Source of the DNA: Pinisolibacter sp040275425
GTDB lineage: Bacteria; Pseudomonadota; Alphaproteobacteria; Rhizobiales; Ancalomicrobiaceae
NCBI GenBank assembly: GCA_040275425.1
Contig: JBEOKB010000135.1
Span: 1-9,908 of the forward strand
DNA: 9,908 nucleotides
Direction of reading: 5' to 3'
The position numbers and the translations under genes are program-made. Shown one piece after another: positions 6,199-9,908 of this stretch (position 1 is its first letter; the number at the start of each line of letters is the position of its first letter). The notes beneath the pieces were generated by a model. That model searched no databases and was not told the DNA's origin. It saw nothing but the letters and a program-made list of their open reading frames with translations.

Positions 6199-7740
6199 AT
6201 GCGCGACCCCGATTCCCCCAGCTTCGTCCTCGGCATCGTCGGTGCCGGCATCATGGGACGCGGCATCGCCCAGATCGCCGCCGAGGCGGGGCTTCGCGTG
6301 CTCTTCGCCGATGCCCGACGCGAGGCGGTGGACGAGGCCGTCGCCGCGACGTCCGCGATGATCCGGCGCGGCGCCGAGAAGGGGCGACTGACGAGCGATG
6401 CGGCAGAGGCCGCCGCCGCCCGTCTTCTCGCCACCGATGCGGGCCCCGAGACCGGTTGGGCGGCCTTCGCGGACTGCGATCTGGTGATCGAGGCCGTGGT
6501 CGAACGCATGGAGGTGAAGCATGCGGTGCTCGCCGGGCTCGAGGGCGTGGTCCGAGACGACTGCGTCGTCGCCACCAACACCTCGTCGCTGTCGGTGACG
6601 GGATTCGCGAGCGCGGCGCGCCGGCCCGAACGGGTGGCGGGCTTCCACTTCTTCAATCCGGTGCCGCTGATGAGGGTGGTCGAGGTGATCGGCGGCGTTC
6701 TCACCGATCCCGCGGTGGTCGACGGCCTCGCCCGTCTCGCCCGCCGCATGGGTCATCGCGCCGTGGTCGCCACCGATACGCCCGGCTTCCTGGTCAATCA
6801 CGCCGGACGCGGCTACGGCACCGAGGCACTGCGCATCGTCCAGGAGGGCGTCGCCGACTTCGCGGCCGTCGATCGGATCATGACCGAGGCGGCGGGCTTC
6901 CGCATGGGGCCGTTCGAGCTGTTCGATCTGACCGGTCTCGACGTCTCGCAGACGGTGATGGAGTCGATCTATCACCAGTACTACGAGGAGCCGCGCTATC
7001 GCCCTTCGCCGATCGGCGCCCAGCGCCGTACCGCCGGCCTCTTCGGCCGCAAGACCGGGCGCGGCTTCTACGCCTACCTCGACGGACGGCGGCTCCAACC
7101 GGCCGAACCCGCGGTCCCGGCGATGGACGTGGCGGCGCCGTCGGTCTGGATCGCCGCGGACGAGCCCGAGGTCGCCGAGACGCTCGCCCGTCTCGTGCGC
7201 ACCGCCGGTGCGACGATCGAAACGGGTGACCGCCCCTCCGATACGGCGCTGATCCTTCTCGCCCCGCTCGGCGAGGACGCCACCGGCGCCGCCGTGCGTC
7301 GCGGCGTCGATGCCCGCCGCGCCGTGGCGATCGACTCGCTGACGCCGCTCGATCGCCGCCGCACCGTGGCGACCACACCGGTGACCGACCCGAGCGTTCG
7401 CGATGCCGCCCATGCGCTGCTCGCCGCCGACGGAACTCCGGTGACGGTGGTGCGCGACAGTGCGGGTTTCGTCGCCCAACGGATTCTGGCGGCGATCGTC
7501 AACGTCGGTTGCGACATCGCCCAGCAGCGTGTCGCCACCCCCGCCGACGTCGACGCCGCCGTCGAACTCGGGCTCGGCTACCCGCGCGGCCCCTTGAAGC
7601 TCGGCGACCACCTCGGACCCGACCGGGTGCTCCGCATTCTCGAGGGCCTCCTCGCCCATTCCGGCGATCCGCGTTGGCGTCCGAGTCCCTGGCTCAAACG
7701 CCGTGCCCTGCTCGGCGTCTCGCTGACGACACCCGAGTGA
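6199..7740 (+). CDS. paaH: 3-hydroxyacyl-CoA dehydrogenase, PaaH type
   Basis: This 513-residue cytoplasmic NAD-dependent enzyme oxidises a 3-hydroxyacyl-CoA to the 3-ketoacyl-CoA; PaaH of phenylacetate degradation acts on 3-hydroxyadipyl-CoA. The N-terminal Rossmann domain has GIVGAGIMGRGIA (12-24). Catalytic residues align by motif and spacing with the human enzyme: S129 in NTSS, H150 in GFHFFNP, E162 in VEVIGG and N200 in PGFLVN. A first 3HCDH C-domain follows (about 196-292), then a degenerate Rossmann-like segment (about 300-415, the 3HCDH_RFF position), then a second C-domain from about 445 to the end. The tail RWRPSPWLKRRALLGVSL is typical of PaaH proteins. There is no fused hydratase. 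ATG 6199 has AGGAG at 6188-6192. A 3-hydroxybutyryl- or 3-hydroxypimeloyl-CoA substrate is also possible. Confidence 0.87.
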   Translation: MRDPDSPSFVLGIVGAGIMGRGIAQIAAEAGLRVLFADARREAVDEAVAATSAMIRRGAEKGRLTSDAAEAAAARLLATDAGPETGWAAFADCDLVIEAVVERMEVKHAVLAGLEGVVRDDCVVATNTSSLSVTGFASAARRPERVAGFHFFNPVPLMRVVEVIGGVLTDPAVVDGLARLARRMGHRAVVATDTPGFLVNHAGRGYGTEALRIVQEGVADFAAVDRIMTEAAGFRMGPFELFDLTGLDVSQTVMESIYHQYYEEPRYRPSPIGAQRRTAGLFGRKTGRGFYAYLDGRRLQPAEPAVPAMDVAAPSVWIAADEPEVAETLARLVRTAGATIETGDRPSDTALILLAPLGEDATGAAVRRGVDARRAVAIDSLTPLDRRRTVATTPVTDPSVRDAAHALLAADGTPVTVVRDSAGFVAQRILAAIVNVGCDIAQQRVATPADVDAAVELGLGYPRGPLKLGDHLGPDRVLRILEGLLAHSGDPRWRPSPWLKRRALLGVSLTTPE

Positions 7741-7783
7741 GAAGCGTAGGCTCCCATCGTCCCGAAGTTCGAGATCCCCGCCG

Positions 7784-8584
7784 ATGACCGATCGTTCCTC
7801 TCCGTCGCTCCCGATCGCCGACACTCTGGTCGAGACGAGTGGAGGGCGGATCTTCACCCGGGTCTGGGGTGACGTCGCCGCCGCCGCTCCGGTGATCCTG
7901 TTCCACGATTCGCTCGGCTCGGTGGAGCTGTGGCGCGGCTTCCCGGCCACGCTGGCCTCTCGGCTCGGTCGCGCCGTCGTCGCCTACGATCGGCTCGGCT
8001 TCGGCCGCTCGGATGCCCGCACGGAGCCGCCCGGTCTCGATCTCGTCGCGGAGGAGGCGAGGGACGCGATCCCCGTGCTGCGATCCGCCCTCGGCATCGA
8101 TCGCATGATCCTTCTCGGCCACAGCGTCGGCGGCGGCATGGCCACGACGGCGGCGGCGGCCCACCCCGAGACCACCCTGGGCCTCGTCACCATTGCCGCC
8201 CAGGCCTTCGTCGAGGACCGGACCCTGGCGGGCGTCGGCGCAGCGAAGGCGACCTTCGCCGAACCGGGACGGTTCGAGCGCGTGGTCCGTCTGCACGGCG
8301 ACAAGGCGCGCTGGGTTCTCGACGCCTGGATCGAGACCTGGCTCGACCCCGCCTTCGCCGGTTGGACCCTCGACGCGGCCCTGCGCGATCTGAAGTGCCC
8401 GGTGCTCGCCCTGCACGGCGATCACGACGAATACGGCTCGAAGGCACATGCCGAGCGCATCGCCGCCCTCGCGCCGACTCCGAGCCGCGCCGTCCTCCTG
8501 CGCGATTGCGGACACGTCCCCCATCGGGAACAGGAGGCGCAGGTGCTCGACGAGATCGAGCGGTTCGTCGAGGGACTCGGGTGA
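7784..8584 (+). CDS. Alpha/beta-hydrolase fold protein
   Basis: This 266-residue cytoplasmic serine hydrolase is of usual length for the esterase, lactonase and C-C hydrolase group. The nucleophile elbow is GHSVGGG with Ser114. The acid is probably Asp215 in HGDHDEYG (211-218), and the base is His244 in DCGHVPH. The oxyanion-hole segment reads FHDSLGS (40-46) where relatives often have HGxPG. YDRLGFGRSD (68-77) is the usual strand-4/helix region. There is no signal peptide. It lies 43 bp after the dehydrogenase, probably in the same operon, although the ribosome site before ATG 7784 is weak. In such clusters these proteins cleave esters, enol-lactones or ring-fission products; the actual substrate is unknown. 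Confidence 0.85.
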   Translation: MTDRSSPSLPIADTLVETSGGRIFTRVWGDVAAAAPVILFHDSLGSVELWRGFPATLASRLGRAVVAYDRLGFGRSDARTEPPGLDLVAEEARDAIPVLRSALGIDRMILLGHSVGGGMATTAAAAHPETTLGLVTIAAQAFVEDRTLAGVGAAKATFAEPGRFERVVRLHGDKARWVLDAWIETWLDPAFAGWTLDAALRDLKCPVLALHGDHDEYGSKAHAERIAALAPTPSRAVLLRDCGHVPHREQEAQVLDEIERFVEGLG

Positions 8585-8632
8585 GTGTCGGACCGCCGCG
8601 ACGATGATGCTCCCGGAAGTGGGTGTAGGAGC

Positions 8633-8650
8633 GGTCGCCTCGAGGCGGCC
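8633..8650. repeat. 18-bp near-perfect palindrome in the convergent gap
   Basis: GGTCGCCTCGAGGCGGCC is self-complementary except at one symmetrical pair, where T faces G. It has no loop, so it is more likely a duplex protein-binding dyad or a chance product of high GC than an RNA terminator. It begins 49 bases past the hydrolase stop. Confidence 0.28.
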
Positions 8651-8882
8651 ATCGTCGATCTTCGCGTAACGCGCGGCCGCGACGCCGAACCCGACGACGA
8701 AGTGGACGATGACCGACGACGGAATGGTGCTGATCGAGCTGGTCGAGAAGGGGGCGGGCGGCGATGTCGTCCGTTCCGTGAGCGCCGCTCCTCTTCGGCT
8801 CCGTCGGGGCCTTCGCCATTCCGACGACCGAGGCCTCGCCACCGGGACGTCCGGATTCGAGCCGGGTCGACGTGGCGCCGCG

Positions 8883-8897
8883 CCGCGAGCCTCGCGG
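8883..8897 (-). terminator. Short GC hairpin just after the multicopper oxidase stop
   Basis: CCGCGA (8883-8888) and TCGCGG (8892-8897) form a 6-bp stem with a 3-base GCC loop, beginning two bases after the oxidase stop codon on the minus strand. No U-tract follows. A weak terminator or 3'-end stabiliser is possible. Confidence 0.33.
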
Positions 8898-8898
8898 G

Positions 8899-9908
8899 TC
8901 ACCTCACCTTCAGCTCGGTCATCATGCCGGTGGCCATGTGGTAGAGGTGGTGGCAGTGGAGGAACCAGTCGCCCGGCTTGTCGAGGTCGACCGCGACCAC
9001 CACCGGCGTGTGCGGCGGCACGATCACCGTGTCGCGCATCGGCCCGGCGAAGCGGCCGCCGCGGGTGCCGACCACCTGGAAATGGTGCCCGTGCAGATGC
9101 ATCGGATGCATCATCGAGGTCGGGTTCATGAACATGATCTCGATGCGCTCGCCGACCTTCGCCTCGAGCGGCATGTGTTCGCCGTGGACCGCGCCGTTGA
9201 GCGTCCAGCGATAGCCGGGCGCCTCGCCGAGCATCAGGTGGAAGGTACGGTCGGCCGGACGGGCGGCGAGCGGCCGAGCGGCGGAGAGACGGAGATCGAG
9301 CGAGAGGTCGGTGTGGGCCGCCGCCGCCTCGGCGGTCGCACCGAGACGCTTCACTTCCGCGCCCGCCGTCGCCAGCACGATGCCGGTCAGCGCCCGATCG
9401 GCCTCGACCTGCGCCAGGATCGGGAAGGCGCCGCCCTCGCGGGGAATGGTGACGACGAGATCGAGGCGTTGGCCCTGCGCCAGCGGAAAGCGGGTGCCGG
9501 CGAGCGGGCGGCAGGGAGAGCCGTCGACGGCGACGCATTCCGCCGCCAGCCGTCCGGTATCGACGAAATAGGCCGTCGCCGTGGCGCCGTTGACGATCCT
9601 CAGGCGCACTCGGCCGCCGCGTTCGACCCTGATTACCTGCGGATCGTCGAGGGTGCGATCGTTGGCGAGATGGGCGTCGTAGGCGACGTCGTTGGCGTGC
9701 GGGGCGGCGGCCGTCATGCCCATCATGGCGCCAGGACCCATGCCCGGCATCGCGCCGTGCATGGCGTGGCGGTTCATCGGGCCCATCGGCATGCCCGGCA
9801 TCGCTCCGGATCGCGGTGCCGGGGCGCCGTGGTGAGCGTGGTCGTCGTCGGGCGCCGGAGCGGCGGGCGCTCCGTGGCCGGCGTGCGGGTCCCGCGCGGC
9901 GGGGACCG
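8899..9908 (-). CDS. Multicopper oxidase with Met/His-rich segment (5' part cut off by the right edge)
   Basis: 335 codons are visible and the frame stays open to the window edge, so the N-terminal cupredoxin domain lies outside. The ATG at 9801 is inside the protein. The visible part begins with a His/Asp/Pro/Ala linker (HAGH, DDDHAHH) and a Met-rich stretch (about residues 36-65: MPGMPMGPM, MPGMGPGAMMGM) that could bind copper. Domain 2 follows (YDAHLANDR to about TIPREGG), then the C-terminal cupredoxin domain. Copper ligands are visible as HPMHLHGHH (267-275) and HCHHLYHMATGM (317-328), giving the type-1 Cys318, His323 and axial Met328 plus type-2/3 histidines. The family oxidises Cu(I) or organic substrates in the periplasm; copper tolerance (CueO/CopA-like) is the likely role. 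It is convergent with the catabolic operon and probably unrelated. Confidence 0.88.
   Translation of the reverse strand, partial: VPAARDPHAGHGAPAAPAPDDDHAHHGAPAPRSGAMPGMPMGPMNRHAMHGAMPGMGPGAMMGMTAAAPHANDVAYDAHLANDRTLDDPQVIRVERGGRVRLRIVNGATATAYFVDTGRLAAECVAVDGSPCRPLAGTRFPLAQGQRLDLVVTIPREGGAFPILAQVEADRALTGIVLATAGAEVKRLGATAEAAAAHTDLSLDLRLSAARPLAARPADRTFHLMLGEAPGYRWTLNGAVHGEHMPLEAKVGERIEIMFMNPTSMMHPMHLHGHHFQVVGTRGGRFAGPMRDTVIVPPHTPVVVAVDLDKPGDWFLHCHHLYHMATGMMTELKVR

Larger units (their letters stand above)
8585..8898. other. Convergent intergenic region, no gene seen
   Basis: This 314-bp gap lies between the 3' ends of the hydrolase (plus) and the multicopper oxidase (minus). Frames here lack ribosome sites and protein-like composition. 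It contains two GC palindromes, listed separately, and no T-run terminator on either strand. Confidence 0.6.

Noticed and set aside
6046..7950. 634-residue open frame on the minus strand opposite the dehydrogenase gene
   Set aside because: It is a shadow of the strong plus-strand genes: arginine/glycine/aspartate-rich without domain motifs, crossing three real genes, with no ribosome site. Long antisense frames are common in DNA this GC-rich.
8585..8944. Small plus-strand ORFs in the convergent gap (8585 and 8709 starts)
   Set aside because: There is no ribosome site. After a few plausible residues the translations become Arg/Ser/Pro-rich and run into the antisense of the multicopper oxidase.
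7694..9538. 614-residue open frame on the minus strand
   Set aside because: It overlaps both the hydrolase (antisense) and the multicopper oxidase (out of frame), each with intact catalytic or copper-binding motifs. Its own composition is low-complexity Arg/Pro/Ser.
1..9908. Search for a mobile element, defence system, CRISPR array, tRNA or toxin-antitoxin pair
   Set aside because: No transposase, integrase, direct-repeat array, tRNA-like cloverleaf or paired small genes were seen. Apart from the AT-rich promoter patch, composition looks uniform, with no sign of recent transfer.

Overview
The window is very GC-rich DNA with tightly packed genes, G/C-ending codons and start/stop overlaps. The protein types and this codon style suggest an alphaproteobacterium, perhaps of the Hyphomicrobiales; this is an inference from style and gene content, and no marker gene is present. 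No tRNA, rRNA, insertion sequence or CRISPR array is visible.

Layout. The left edge (1-54, minus strand) holds the first 18 codons of a gene whose N-terminus looks like glutaryl-CoA dehydrogenase. A 348-bp divergent intergenic region (55-402) follows. It contains an unusually AT-rich patch with two overlapping, oppositely directed promoter candidates and a dyad (144-163) lying across both. Rightward from there is a complete branched-chain-amino-acid-type (HAAT) ABC importer: permeases LivH-like (403-1251) and LivM-like (1256-2254), ATPases LivG-like (2251-2952) and LivF-like (2949-3647), and a secreted substrate-binding protein (3673-4866). A 161-bp gap with two stem-loop/palindrome structures separates it from a TetR-family regulator (5028-5693). 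The regulator overlaps a PaaI-like hotdog thioesterase (5690-6136) by 4 bp. A PaaH-type 3-hydroxyacyl-CoA dehydrogenase (6199-7740) and an alpha/beta hydrolase (7784-8584) follow. A gene-free convergent gap (8585-8898) separates these from the 3' part of a multicopper oxidase on the minus strand (8899 to the right edge), which has a Met/His-rich segment.

How the genes fit together. Importer, TetR regulator, CoA thioesterase, 3-hydroxyacyl-CoA dehydrogenase, alpha/beta hydrolase and a divergent glutaryl-CoA dehydrogenase read as an uptake-and-CoA-degradation unit. Its substrate is probably an aromatic or dicarboxylic acid that drains through (hydroxy)acyl-CoA or glutaryl-CoA intermediates, rather than a branched-chain amino acid. 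The TetR protein is the natural candidate regulator and may act through one of the palindromes. The substrate, the CoA ligase and the inducer are not visible here. The multicopper oxidase belongs to a separate, convergent unit, probably copper handling.
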